NCBI GenBank assembly: GCA_018660305.1
Contig: JABJKO010000004.1
Span: 1-59,019 of the forward strand
Direction of reading: 5' to 3'
Length of the DNA: 59,019 nucleotides
Source of the DNA: Rhodospirillaceae bacterium
GTDB lineage: Bacteria; Pseudomonadota; Alphaproteobacteria; MPNO01; UBA2964
A program made the translations under genes and the position numbers. Positions 36,835 through 45,755 of the stretch are shown piece after piece (within the stretch, counting starts at the first letter, position 1; each line of letters starts with the position of its first letter). The notes below the pieces were generated by a model. That model had not been told where the DNA came from. It was given only the letters and a program-made list of their open reading frames with translations, and did not search any database.

Positions 36835-37898
36835 CCCCCAAGCGTCATACCGAAGACTTTTTTCAGAAACCGGAAGGCTTCTTTTTGCAGGCTGCCGCCG
36901 CCGAGAAATGTCATCGCCATAAACGTTGCCCGGTGATCATAGGCATAGACGATCCGTTCCGGGCGCCCCATGACCTCCCATAGCTGGCGCCGGGCTGGGG
37001 CCGGCAGGCAGGTGTCCTCTCCGGCTTCGATGATCAGAATGCGCCGCGGATCCACCCTCCCGGGATAACGCGCCGGATCTATGCGGGCGAGCGGCGGTTT
37101 GATCTTGTTTCGGTACTGGTCGGTAGACCACTTAAAACGGTTGGTCACCAGCTTGCGCATCTGGCCCGCCGAGCCACCACAGGTCGCGAAAGAATCGTGC
37201 GGGCTCGCGCTTCCCACCGCCAGAATACCGGCACCGAGGCGCGGTTCGTTGGCAAGTGCCACGCTGGCGACCATGGCGCTGAGACTAAATCCGACCAAGG
37301 CAATTCTGTCGCGGTCGATGTCCGGCTGGGTCTCGGCCCAATCCACTATTCTGCGGATATCAATCACCGTGTTCACGACACGGCCGATCATTTGATCCAG
37401 CAGGGACATAAACGCGTTTGAATTTGGGGCGTAGGCCATTTTTGCCATATCAAACAGCATTCCCCAGCCATGGATTTGCAGGATGTTCACCGACCCGCCG
37501 CCTTGCGATCTGATCTGCGCGGTGAGCGCGTTGGAAGGCAGGGTGTGAACGCCCCAGATCGGCAAAATTATAACCAGCGGTTTGGCGCCGGGTGCCTTGC
37601 TCTGGTAGTAACGCGCCGTGACCAGATTGCCTGCCTGACCATTGTCGCCATGGGAAGCCATCTCGAATGACAATATTCGGAATATGTCCGTATCTCTTTC
37701 CACTCTGCTGACGACGGGCGTTCGCTGCTTCTTATAGGTGAAGTCGTTCTGGGTATGAGATACCTGAACCAGCGGCGGCGACTGGATCCCTGTTGGTCCC
37801 GGATAATGTGTGCGGGATGTACAGCCTGTCATAATCAGGGCGGCAATCGTGGCGGTGAAGACGCAAAGTCGGCGCCCGAAGATGATGACCATATGCAT
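36831..37898 (-). CDS. Alpha/beta-hydrolase lipoprotein
   Basis: About 355 residues from ATG 37898 (ATG 37892 is also possible). The lipoprotein signal is FTATIAALIMTGC. The alpha/beta-hydrolase core has a strand and loop IILPIWGVHTLPS, a nucleophile elbow VGFSLSA (Ser in GxSxS) and a late DHRATFM segment that may hold the catalytic His. Probably an esterase or dienelactone-hydrolase-like enzyme anchored in the envelope; the substrate is unknown. It lies 116 bases downstream of the second S74 gene on the same strand. Confidence 0.75.
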   Translation of the reverse strand: MHMVIIFGRRLCVFTATIAALIMTGCTSRTHYPGPTGIQSPPLVQVSHTQNDFTYKKQRTPVVSRVERDTDIFRILSFEMASHGDNGQAGNLVTARYYQSKAPGAKPLVIILPIWGVHTLPSNALTAQIRSQGGGSVNILQIHGWGMLFDMAKMAYAPNSNAFMSLLDQMIGRVVNTVIDIRRIVDWAETQPDIDRDRIALVGFSLSAMVASVALANEPRLGAGILAVGSASPHDSFATCGGSAGQMRKLVTNRFKWSTDQYRNKIKPPLARIDPARYPGRVDPRRILIIEAGEDTCLPAPARRQLWEVMGRPERIVYAYDHRATFMAMTFLGGGSLQKEAFRFLKKVFGMTLGG

Positions 37899-38014
37899 GT
37901 AATCTGAACCGAAGCGCCCCCAGATCTGGGTCGTGGTTTTCGGTGACAATCCTAGTCGAAAGAAAACGGCGGTCCAACCGGACCGCCGCTATACGTTTTT
38001 ATCTGAAGGCGGAT

Positions 38015-39379
38015 CTATCTGATTTTTGAATAATCAACCGCCAGATACCCATCAAGCTCGGATACAGCTTCCGGGAACAACAAGAGGGCTTCCTGGGCCA
38101 TCACCCCGATGTGCCGCTTCGGCGCCCATGCATAATTGTAGCTGTAGACAGGCAGGCCCGACGGTAACGTGCCGATGCGCTCGATGTTTTCCTTCAGCCT
38201 GATATCGGAATGGAGCGACATGACGAATCTCACCATCGCCGTGACTTCGTCGGAAGTGCCATCGACAATCTGCGTTCGGGTCGTGGCGGAATCCGATAGC
38301 TCGTAGCTGGGGATGCCGGTTCTTACGGCGTATCCAGCCGCCAGCGTAACAGCCCCGGGTCCCGCGGGAAACGCCAGGGCTCCAGCAAGCCCCATCAGAG
38401 TCCCAATATTTGTATCTGAGTCGCTGACGGAGCTGGTGCTGCCGGCCACGGACTGGCTGCCTTCCAGGGAGGAATCATTGTAATCGATCCCGAGACGTCC
38501 CTCGAGGATGCCGCGAACGCCCCCCACCACGGGAACATTTACACCCAAGCTGACTTCAGTGCCCACACGGACATTATCAACCTCAATGCGGACCTCTTCC
38601 GAAGTGCCGGCTCGTGTGTACGTTAGATGGTCTTCCTGGGTTCCGACACCGCCGCTAACTTTGGCGCGGGCAGTGACAAAGGCCCCATTATTGCGCCGCG
38701 GCTTACCGAGGTTACCAAGGCTAAGGTTACCAAGGCTAAGGTTACCAAGGGAAATATTGCCGACGCTGCCCGGAGAAAAATTACCGGGGCTACCGAAGCC
38801 ATATTTCATGCCCGCATAAAGTGCGAATTCGATGTTATCGTATTCGGAGGAGAGGTTGAGGTCGTCGACCTGGTTGCCACTGGCGTTGACATTGCTGCCT
38901 TCACCAATACGCGACACATCGGCGGGGCTGGCTAAATTGAAGCGCCCCACGTTACTGATCGCTTCGGCCCATTGGTGGGCCAAGCCCAAACCGAAGAATG
39001 TCTTGGCTCCGCCAAGATTTCCCATAGGCATGTCTGTTGCGCCGCCGACCCGGAGTGATTCCTGGTGGCCCCGCAAGGTATCGCGCTGGGAAACGGCAGA
39101 TCCCTCATTACTCTGCGGGAAGAAATTCATTCCTTGCCGGTCGGTTTGGAAATAGCCGGCAGCGACCGCAATCTGAAAATCTATCAGCGTCGAGAGGCCC
39201 AAACTCAGCGGGTCGATAACCTGCTTATTCTGAAGAGCAGTATTTCTCGCGGTGCCGGCGGGACCGAGGTTGGTCACGTCATTGGCGGCGGTGCCTCCTT
39301 GCGGAGGATTAACTTTGCCGCCGACGGCGGTGTGGATATTGTGGCTGCCCCGTTGTCCGGCGGTAACAGTTATGCGCAT
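38015..39379 (-). CDS. Exported protein with C-terminal Peptidase_S74 domain, copy 2 (5' part cut off by an in-frame TAG)
   Basis: The open frame gives 454 residues from ATG 39379, but that ATG lies inside a module. The same reading frame continues upstream through one TAG (39560-39562) to ATG 39709, which has an ideal AGGAG site and a signal peptide. After the TAG comes LPPGTYDVSFDGTNASRQTETGTMRITV, like the end of the LysM protein. Residues about 207-222 hold three five-residue repeats (ISLGN, LSLGN, LSLGN). The C-terminus is SDIRLKENIERIGTLPSGLP, IGVMAQEALLLFPEAV and VDYSKIR, as in copy 1. As it stands, the long frame lacks a signal peptide and is probably not exported. Confidence 0.75.
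   Translation of the reverse strand: MRITVTAGQRGSHNIHTAVGGKVNPPQGGTAANDVTNLGPAGTARNTALQNKQVIDPLSLGLSTLIDFQIAVAAGYFQTDRQGMNFFPQSNEGSAVSQRDTLRGHQESLRVGGATDMPMGNLGGAKTFFGLGLAHQWAEAISNVGRFNLASPADVSRIGEGSNVNASGNQVDDLNLSSEYDNIEFALYAGMKYGFGSPGNFSPGSVGNISLGNLSLGNLSLGNLGKPRRNNGAFVTARAKVSGGVGTQEDHLTYTRAGTSEEVRIEVDNVRVGTEVSLGVNVPVVGGVRGILEGRLGIDYNDSSLEGSQSVAGSTSSVSDSDTNIGTLMGLAGALAFPAGPGAVTLAAGYAVRTGIPSYELSDSATTRTQIVDGTSDEVTAMVRFVMSLHSDIRLKENIERIGTLPSGLPVYSYNYAWAPKRHIGVMAQEALLLFPEAVSELDGYLAVDYSKIR
38710..38754. repeat. Three 15-base tandem repeats coding for SLGNL units
   Basis: The units GGTTACCAAGGCTAA, the same again, and GGTTACCAAGGGAAA lie at 38710-38724, 38725-38739 and 38740-38754. In the gene they encode a five-residue repeat. 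This is typical of slippage in surface-protein genes and may vary in copy number between strains. Confidence 0.8.
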
Positions 39380-39559
39380 GGTGCCGGTTTCGGTTTGTCT
39401 GCTAGCATTGGTCCCATCGAATGAAACATCATAGGTGCCGGGGGGCAGATCGACCTTGAGTTTGGGGGGGATTCCCGAGGTTGCGCCGGACTGGGGAAGG
39501 GGCGTTCCGCCACTGGCTGGTGTAATTTGGACATTGCCGCTAATTTGATCGGATTGACT

Positions 39560-39709
39560 CTAAATGCCTTTGATCGAGACTTCCTCGGCGATGGCGCTCG
39601 ATGACAACCCCGTCATCAGGGCAAAAACGGCCACGATCATCAGGGACCAGATTGAACCGCGCATTCCGGTTTTTGCGCTGGTTGCGGATTTCATTCCACT
39701 CTTTGTCAT
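39560..39709 (-). pseudogene. Signal-peptide segment of S74 copy 2, ending at an in-frame TAG
   Basis: ATG 39709 is preceded by AGGAG at ideal spacing. It encodes a basic start and SIWSLMIVAVFALMTGLSSSAIA, a clear signal peptide, then EEVSIKGI and TAG at codon 50. The distance from this ATG to the ATG at 39379 is 330 bases, a multiple of three, and the frame between TAG and 39379 is open and homologous to a module of the LysM protein. So the stop is a single interruption of one gene. Confidence 0.8.
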
Positions 39710-39735
39710 CGAATTCTCCTGGATCTTCGCATCAA

Positions 39736-39900
39736 TCATCGTTCATGCCGTAAAACGCGACGCTGGATATTCAGACGCCGGTTGTTCTTGTGTAAGTCAT
39801 GCCAAGGGGAGGCCGCATCGCTGCTGCGGGCGCGTGTCATTGCGGCGACAAAAGATGCGATATTTAGGACCCGGACCGGGCCAACCCCCGCGTTCCTCAT
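39736..39900 (-). pseudogene. Leader remnant of a second TPR-barrel gene
   Basis: From ATG 39900, 54 residues open with MRNAGVGPVRVLNIASFVAA. This matches the start of the TPR-barrel leader at 35855 (MKYVGISPIRAIICALVF), with the same palindrome and GGGGGAA before the ATG. After about 20 residues the similarity stops and the ORF runs into unrelated basic sequence. The likely explanation is deletion of the TPR-barrel gene from a duplicated locus, leaving promoter and leader in front of the S74 gene. A short leader peptide is the alternative. Confidence 0.55.
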
Positions 39901-39909
39901 TCTTCCCCC

Positions 39910-39923
39910 GACGGATTACCGTC
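39910..39923. promoter_or_regulatory. Proximal palindrome of locus B (GACGGATTACCGTC)
   Basis: Five-base arms with a four-base centre, about 10 bases upstream of the ATG at 39900. It is the counterpart of 35865-35878. Confidence 0.65.
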
Positions 39924-39958
39924 TAACCCACTTAACTCCTAGCTAATCCTACCGGCTT

Positions 39959-39988
39959 TGTATAGTGCGCCAAGTTAATCTTTTCCAA
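39959..39988 (-). promoter_or_regulatory. Promoter B, upstream of S74 copy 2
   Basis: Minus strand: TTGGAA (39988-39983), an 18-base spacer, TATACA (39964-39959). The -10 is better than in promoter A. The distance to the distal palindrome is the same 30 bases as in locus A. Confidence 0.6.
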
Positions 39989-40017
39989 CGATAACAACAA
40001 TTTGAGCATTTCAATAT

Positions 40018-40031
40018 CCGTCGAATGACGG
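40018..40031. promoter_or_regulatory. Distal palindrome of locus B (CCGTC-GAAT-GACGG)
   Basis: Perfect five-base arms with a four-base spacer, centred about 72 bases upstream of the predicted transcription start. It is the counterpart of 35971-35984. Confidence 0.6.
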
Positions 40032-40156
40032 AGATTTGCCCCGGTATCACTGCAGGAGGTGATTGGCGGCACCCCCCCGGCAACCGGACAAGGTCGACCT
40101 GCTTGTGCGCCCCCCCGATCTGGCTGCCCGCCCCCGGGCCGTGATAAGGTGCTTCC

Positions 40157-42853
40157 ATGGCGGATCGCGGACAGGCAGCACCAACCAACCAGGCGGCGAA
40201 GGCATCTGTCGTGACGCCCATGATGACGCAATATCTCGCCATCAAGGAGGCCCATCCCGACTGCCTTCTGTTCTACCGTATGGGCGATTTCTACGAGCTT
40301 TTTTTCGACGATGCGGTGGCGGCATCGGCGGCGCTGGACATCACCCTGACCCATCGCGGCAAACATGACGGTGCCGACATTCCCATGTGCGGCGTGCCGG
40401 TCCATGCCGCGGAAACCTATCTGTCGCGCCTTATCCGAAAAGGCTTTCGGGTGGCGGTGTGCGAGCAGACCGAGGCGCCGTCGGAAGCCAGGAAACGCGG
40501 CGCCAAATCCGTGGTGGCGCGCGATGTGGTGCGCATCGTCACGCCCGGCACCATCACCGAGGAGGCACTGCTCGACGGCACGCGGAATAATTTCCTGGCT
40601 GCCCTGGCCGATGTGCAGGGCGCGCTGGCGCTGGCCTGGCTGGATATGTCTACCGGATCGTTTTCCGTGCAGCCCATCGATCCCGCCGGCGTTGCCGCCG
40701 CCCTGGCGCGGGTCGATCCCGGCGAAGTGCTGATCCCCGAACGCCTGTTGCAGAACGCGGCCCTGTTCGATTCCTTCCGCGACTGGAAGGACGATCTGGT
40801 CCCGCTGCCATCGGTGCGGTTCGACAGCGACGCCGCGAGACGCCGGCTCGAAGGGTTTTACGGCGTTGCCGCCCTGGATGGGTTCGGTGCCTTTGGCCGT
40901 GCCGAAGTGGCGGCCTGCGGCGGGCTTATGGATTATGTGGAGCTGACGCAGAAAGGCCGCCTGCCGCGCCTGGATGCGCCACGGCTTGTGTCCGATGGCG
41001 CCGTCGTCGAAATCGATGCGGCGACAAGGCGCAATCTGGAATTCACCCGGACGCTCTCCGGCGAGAGGCAGGGCTCGCTGCTGTCGGTGATCGACCGAAC
41101 GGTGACCGGCGCCGGGGCACGGCTGCTGGCGGCACGGCTGGCGGCACCCCTGACCGATCCGGTTTCCATCGGCGATCGTCACGATGCGGTGGCGTACTTT
41201 TTCGAGGCCGCCGATGGCCGGGAGCGTCTGCGCCGGGCCTTCGCCGCCTGTCCCGATATCGAGCGCGCCCTGTCCCGGCTGTCTCTGGGGCGGGGTGGCC
41301 CACGGGATCTGTCGGCGATCCGCGACGGGCTGTTTGTCGCCGCTGACATCAGGGACCTGCTGGGCGAGCTGGAAGGCGCGGGCGCCCTGCCGACGGAGAT
41401 TGCCGCCAACAGAAGCGATCTCGGGCATCAGGGCGAGTTGATCGATCGGTTGAACCGGGCATTGGCGACGGATCTGCCCATGCTCTCGCGGGATGGCGGT
41501 TTTATCGCGCCGGGCTACGCGCCCGAACTGGATGAGCTGATCAATTTGCGCGACGACAGCCGGAAACTCATCGCCGGTTTGCAAAGCGACTATGCCGCAA
41601 AGACCGATATCGGGTCGCTCAAGATCAGGCACAATAATGTGCTGGGCTATTTTATCGAGGTGACGCCGACCAATGCCGATAAAGTCCCCACCGAGCCGGA
41701 GGGCGGCTTTATCCATCGCCAGACCCTGGCCAGCGCGGTCCGCTTTACCACCGTCGAGCTTGGAGAGCTGGAAGGCCGCATCAGCCGCGCGGCGGACAAG
41801 GCGCTGGCGCTCGAGCTCGAGCTGTTTGCCGATCTGGTGGCGGAGGTCACGGCGAGAGACCGCGAGATTGCCCTGGCGGCTCAGGCCCTGGCGGCCCTCG
41901 ATGTCGCGGCCTCGCTCGCCGAGTTGGCCCGGATCCATCGCTATGTGCGCCCTACAGTCGATGACAGTTTGATTTTCCATATAAAAGGCGGCCGCCATCC
42001 GGTGGTGGAAGCGGCGCTGCAGGTGGATGAGGCGGCATCCTTTGTTCCCAACGATTGCGACATGGCGCCGGACAACCGGCTATGGCTGCTAACCGGACCC
42101 AACATGGCGGGCAAAAGCACTTTCCTGCGCCAGAACGCCTTGATCGCGCTTCTCGCCCAGTGCGGCTCATTCGTTCCGGCGGACAGTGCGCATATCGGCG
42201 TGGTCGACAGGCTGTTCAGCCGGGTCGGCGCGGCCGACGATCTGGCGCGTGGCCGGTCGACGTTCATGGTCGAGATGGTCGAGACCGCGGCGATCCTCAA
42301 TCAGGCGGGACCGCGGTCCCTGATTATTCTCGATGAGATCGGCCGCGGCACGGCAACTTTCGACGGGTTGTCCATCGCCTGGGCGACCCTGGAACACATT
42401 CATGAAGTCAATCGCTGCCGGGCGCTGTTTGCCACCCATTATCATGAATTGACGTCCCTCGCGGCGCGGCACGAGGCGCTCAAATGCTACAGCATGCGGG
42501 TCAAGGAATGGCAGGGCGACGTGGTGTTTCTCCATGAGGTGGCGCCGGGGGCGGCGGACCGGTCCTATGGCATTCATGTGGGCCGGCTGGCCGGCCTGCC
42601 GTCGGCCGTGATCGACCGGGCGGAAGAAGTACTGGCCGCCCTTGAAACCGGTGAACAGAGCAGCGCCGTCAACCGGCTGGCCGACGATCTGCCGTTGTTT
42701 CAGACGGTTCGGTCGTCATCGCCGTCAAAGGCCGGTCCCTCGCCGGTGGAAGGCGCATTGGCGGAGGCGGATCCGGATGCCATGAGCCCGCGCGACGCCT
42801 TGGAATTTCTTTACCAATTGCGCGCCATGGTCAAAGACGCTACCGATCGCTAG
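40157..42853 (+). CDS. mutS: DNA mismatch repair protein MutS
   Basis: 898 residues. MutS recognises mismatches and starts repair with MutL. The N-terminal mismatch-binding motif is [14 protein letters not shown] (the Phe-x-Glu type reads DFYELF). The core has [14 protein letters not shown]. The ATPase has Walker [10 protein letters not shown] and Walker [23 protein letters not shown]. It heads the mutS-glnD-murJ-trpS row. Confidence 0.99.
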   Translation: MADRGQAAPTNQAAKASVVTPMMTQYLAIKEAHPDCLLFYRMGDFYELFFDDAVAASAALDITLTHRGKHDGADIPMCGVPVHAAETYLSRLIRKGFRVAVCEQTEAPSEARKRGAKSVVARDVVRIVTPGTITEEALLDGTRNNFLAALADVQGALALAWLDMSTGSFSVQPIDPAGVAAALARVDPGEVLIPERLLQNAALFDSFRDWKDDLVPLPSVRFDSDAARRRLEGFYGVAALDGFGAFGRAEVAACGGLMDYVELTQKGRLPRLDAPRLVSDGAVVEIDAATRRNLEFTRTLSGERQGSLLSVIDRTVTGAGARLLAARLAAPLTDPVSIGDRHDAVAYFFEAADGRERLRRAFAACPDIERALSRLSLGRGGPRDLSAIRDGLFVAADIRDLLGELEGAGALPTEIAANRSDLGHQGELIDRLNRALATDLPMLSRDGGFIAPGYAPELDELINLRDDSRKLIAGLQSDYAAKTDIGSLKIRHNNVLGYFIEVTPTNADKVPTEPEGGFIHRQTLASAVRFTTVELGELEGRISRAADKALALELELFADLVAEVTARDREIALAAQALAALDVAASLAELARIHRYVRPTVDDSLIFHIKGGRHPVVEAALQVDEAASFVPNDCDMAPDNRLWLLTGPNMAGKSTFLRQNALIALLAQCGSFVPADSAHIGVVDRLFSRVGAADDLARGRSTFMVEMVETAAILNQAGPRSLIILDEIGRGTATFDGLSIAWATLEHIHEVNRCRALFATHYHELTSLAARHEALKCYSMRVKEWQGDVVFLHEVAPGAADRSYGIHVGRLAGLPSAVIDRAEEVLAALETGEQSSAVNRLADDLPLFQTVRSSSPSKAGPSPVEGALAEADPDAMSPRDALEFLYQLRAMVKDATDR

Positions 42854-42875
42854 GCCGAGGGAACTATAAAGCGTC

Positions 42876-45689
42876 ATGGCGACTGTTCTGAAACAACGCA
42901 GCATCATCGATATTGCCCGTCTCGAGGCGGCGCTGGACGAGCGCCTGGAAGAAGAGGCGCCGACCAATGCTGCGCGCAGCGAAATCTTTGCGCTGGTCAA
43001 GGATGCCATCGCCGACGGGCGGGCGGAAATAAAACGGCGCTTTGAGGAAGACGGCGACACCGGCGAAGCCAACGGGCGGGCCGCCGCTTTCCTGATGGAC
43101 CAGATTTTCCGGTTTGTGCTGGATGCCACGACGACCCGCGCCTATCCCACCGCCAATCCGACCTCGGCCGAGCGTATCTGTGTTGTGGCGGTGGGCGGCT
43201 ATGGCCGTGGCGCCCTCGCGCCGTCATCGGATATCGATCTGCTGTTCCTGCTGCCCTACCGGCTGACGCCGCGGGTCGAGCAGATTGTCGAGAGCGTGCT
43301 CTATCTGCTGTGGGATCTCGGTATCAAGGTCGGGCATGCCACCCGCTCCATCGACGAGTGTCTGCGGCTGTCGCGCGACGACATCACTATTCGCACATCG
43401 GTTCTCGAAGCGCGCTTCCTGTGGGGGAACCGGAAGCTGTTTACCGAACTCCGGCGCCGGTTTTCCAAGGAGCTGGTGGAAGATACCGGGCTCGAATTTA
43501 TCGAAGCAAAGCTCGCCGAACGGGATCATCGTCATCGCCGCATGGGCGATTCCCGATATGTGCTCGAACCCAACGTCAAGGATGGTAAGGGCGGGCTGCG
43601 TGATCTGCAGACATTATTCTGGATCGCCAAATATCTGTACCGCGTCGATGCGGTTGCCGATCTGGTCGAGAAAGGCGTGCTGACGGCGTCGGAGGCAAAG
43701 CGGTTCGCCCGGGCGGAGAATTTTCTCACCACCGTGCGTTGTCATCTGCACTATCTCTCCGGCCGTGGCGAAGACCGACTGACCTTCGATGTCCAGAAAG
43801 AGATCGGCGAGCGGCTTGGCTATAAGGACCATGCGGGTACCCGCGGCGTGGAACGCTTCATGAAGCATTATTATCTGACTGCCAAGGAGGTCGGCGATTT
43901 GACGCGCATATTCTGTGCCGCGCTCGAATCCGAACACCGCTACCGGCCGTCATTTTCCATCATGGGGCTCGATATATTCCGTCGCGAGATCGACGGCTTC
44001 CGCCTTGAGAACGGGCGTCTGTCCGTCCAGTCCGGCAGCGAGTTCGTCGACAACCCGGTACGTATTCTGCAGCTTTTTCACACGGCGCAGAAACACGACC
44101 GCGATGTCCACCCCAAGGCCCTGCGGCTGATCACCCGCCATTTGCGTCTGGTGGATAGCATCCGTGATGATCCCGAGGCCAACCGTCTTTTTCTGGAAAT
44201 GCTGATTGCGCCCAAAGGGGCCGAGGTGACGCTGCGCCGGCTCAACGAGGCCGGGGTCTTTGGCCGGTTTGTCCCCGATTTCGGCCGTGTGGTGGCGCAG
44301 ATGCAGCACGACATGTACCACGTCTTTACGGTCGACGAGCACACCATATTCGCCATTGGAATCCTGCATGCCATAGAACGCGGCGCGCTGGTCGATGACA
44401 TGCCGGTCGCCTGCGATGTGATCCATAAAATCGTGTCGCGCCGCGCTCTGTTCGTCGCGCTGTTTCTCCATGACATTGCCAAGGGGCGCGGCGGCGATCA
44501 CTCGAAACTCGGTGCCGAGGTAGCGCTTTACATGTGTCCGCGGCTCGGCATGACGGAAGAAGAGACCGAGACCGTTGCGTGGCTGGTGCGCCAGCATCTG
44601 TTGATGAGCCGGGTCGCGTTTCACCGGGATCTCAGCGATCCCAAGAGCATCCGGGATTTCGCCGAAACCGTTCAATCGCTGGAGCGGCTGAGGCTGCTTC
44701 TGTTGCTCACGGTGGCCGACATCAGGGCGGTCGGGCCCAATGTCTGGAACAACTGGAAGGCGTCCCTGCTGCGCGAACTTTATTTCGCGACCGAGGCGCA
44801 GCTGTCCGGCGGCCATGACGGCAAAGGAAGGGAAGCCCGTATCGCCGCGGCAAAGGAAGCCGCGCGGGAGCACCTCGCTGAATGGTCGGATCCGGATCAG
44901 GAATGGTTTCTGGATCTCGGCTACCCGTCCTACTGGCTCTCATTGGATACCGACACCCATATCCGCGACGCCGCCTTTGTGCTGGCGGCGGAGCGGAAAA
45001 GAAGTCCGCTGTCATTGGATATCCGCGAGGATCAGACGGCGGGCGTCACAGAAATAACCATCTACACCGCCGATCACCCGGGTTTGTTTTCCAGTATCGC
45101 CGGTGCGCTGGCCGTGTCGGGCGCCAATATTGTCGGCGCCAAGATATTCACCATGACCAACGGCATGGCGCTGGACACGTTTGCGGTTCAGGACGCCGCC
45201 GGGGGCGCGATTACGCAGAAACAGCAGCTGGATCGTCTGCGCGAACGCATCGAGCAAACCCTGCACGGACAATTGCGTCCCAGCCGGGAGCTTGAGAAAA
45301 AGACCTCCATACCGAGCCGCACCAGCATCTTTACGGTGGCGCCCCGGGTCCTTGTCAGCAATTCGGCAAGCCGGACCCATTCGGTCATCGAAATTAACGG
45401 TCGCGACCGGCCCGGGCTTCTGCACGACGTGACCAAAGAACTTACCGATCTTGGGCTGCAGATTTCAAGCGCCCTGATCACCACCTATGGCGAGCGCGCG
45501 GTCGATGTCTTCTATGTGAAGGATGCCTTCGGCATGCAGGTGACCCACGATGCCAAGCTGCAGGTTATCCATGACAGGGTTCTGGCGGCGCTGGCGCGGG
45601 ACAAATCTTCGGAAGAGGCAGGCCCGGATTCCGGCAATTCCCGTACGGCGCGGGAAAAGTCAGCCGGTTCCGTGTCGGCTGGCGTTTAG
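42876..45689 (+). CDS. glnD: Bifunctional PII uridylyltransferase / uridylyl-removing enzyme
   Basis: 937 residues. GlnD senses glutamine and modifies PII proteins, controlling nitrogen assimilation. The nucleotidyltransferase domain shows VVAVGGYGRGALAPSSDIDLLFLLP. The HD hydrolase domain has ALFLHDIAKGRGGDHSKLGAEVA. Two ACT domains at the C-terminus (ITIYTADHPGLFSSIAGAL and IEINGRDRPGLLHDVTKEL) bind glutamine. It begins 22 bases after mutS. Confidence 0.98.
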   Translation: MATVLKQRSIIDIARLEAALDERLEEEAPTNAARSEIFALVKDAIADGRAEIKRRFEEDGDTGEANGRAAAFLMDQIFRFVLDATTTRAYPTANPTSAERICVVAVGGYGRGALAPSSDIDLLFLLPYRLTPRVEQIVESVLYLLWDLGIKVGHATRSIDECLRLSRDDITIRTSVLEARFLWGNRKLFTELRRRFSKELVEDTGLEFIEAKLAERDHRHRRMGDSRYVLEPNVKDGKGGLRDLQTLFWIAKYLYRVDAVADLVEKGVLTASEAKRFARAENFLTTVRCHLHYLSGRGEDRLTFDVQKEIGERLGYKDHAGTRGVERFMKHYYLTAKEVGDLTRIFCAALESEHRYRPSFSIMGLDIFRREIDGFRLENGRLSVQSGSEFVDNPVRILQLFHTAQKHDRDVHPKALRLITRHLRLVDSIRDDPEANRLFLEMLIAPKGAEVTLRRLNEAGVFGRFVPDFGRVVAQMQHDMYHVFTVDEHTIFAIGILHAIERGALVDDMPVACDVIHKIVSRRALFVALFLHDIAKGRGGDHSKLGAEVALYMCPRLGMTEEETETVAWLVRQHLLMSRVAFHRDLSDPKSIRDFAETVQSLERLRLLLLLTVADIRAVGPNVWNNWKASLLRELYFATEAQLSGGHDGKGREARIAAAKEAAREHLAEWSDPDQEWFLDLGYPSYWLSLDTDTHIRDAAFVLAAERKRSPLSLDIREDQTAGVTEITIYTADHPGLFSSIAGALAVSGANIVGAKIFTMTNGMALDTFAVQDAAGGAITQKQQLDRLRERIEQTLHGQLRPSRELEKKTSIPSRTSIFTVAPRVLVSNSASRTHSVIEINGRDRPGLLHDVTKELTDLGLQISSALITTYGERAVDVFYVKDAFGMQVTHDAKLQVIHDRVLAALARDKSSEEAGPDSGNSRTAREKSAGSVSAGV

Positions 45690-45755
45690 ATCGCCGCCGG
45701 ATTTGCGTATGCACCGCCTTCCTCTCGCCGCTATTTTCCTCTAAACGTCGCCGTC

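Noticed and set aside
33143..39379. Prophage origin for the S74 (tail-fibre) genes
   Set aside because: Both proteins have signal peptides or a signal-peptide remnant, and no phage structural, integrase or lysis genes are near. Host exported proteins with this domain are more likely.
39560..39562. TAG read as pyrrolysine
   Set aside because: No PylT/PylS or methylamine methyltransferase is visible, and a pyrrolysine in an exported surface protein just after a signal peptide would be unprecedented to my knowledge.
39932..41998. Open frame of 688 codons antisense to mutS and its upstream region
   Set aside because: Another GC-rich shadow frame. It would also run through the promoter and palindromes of locus B.
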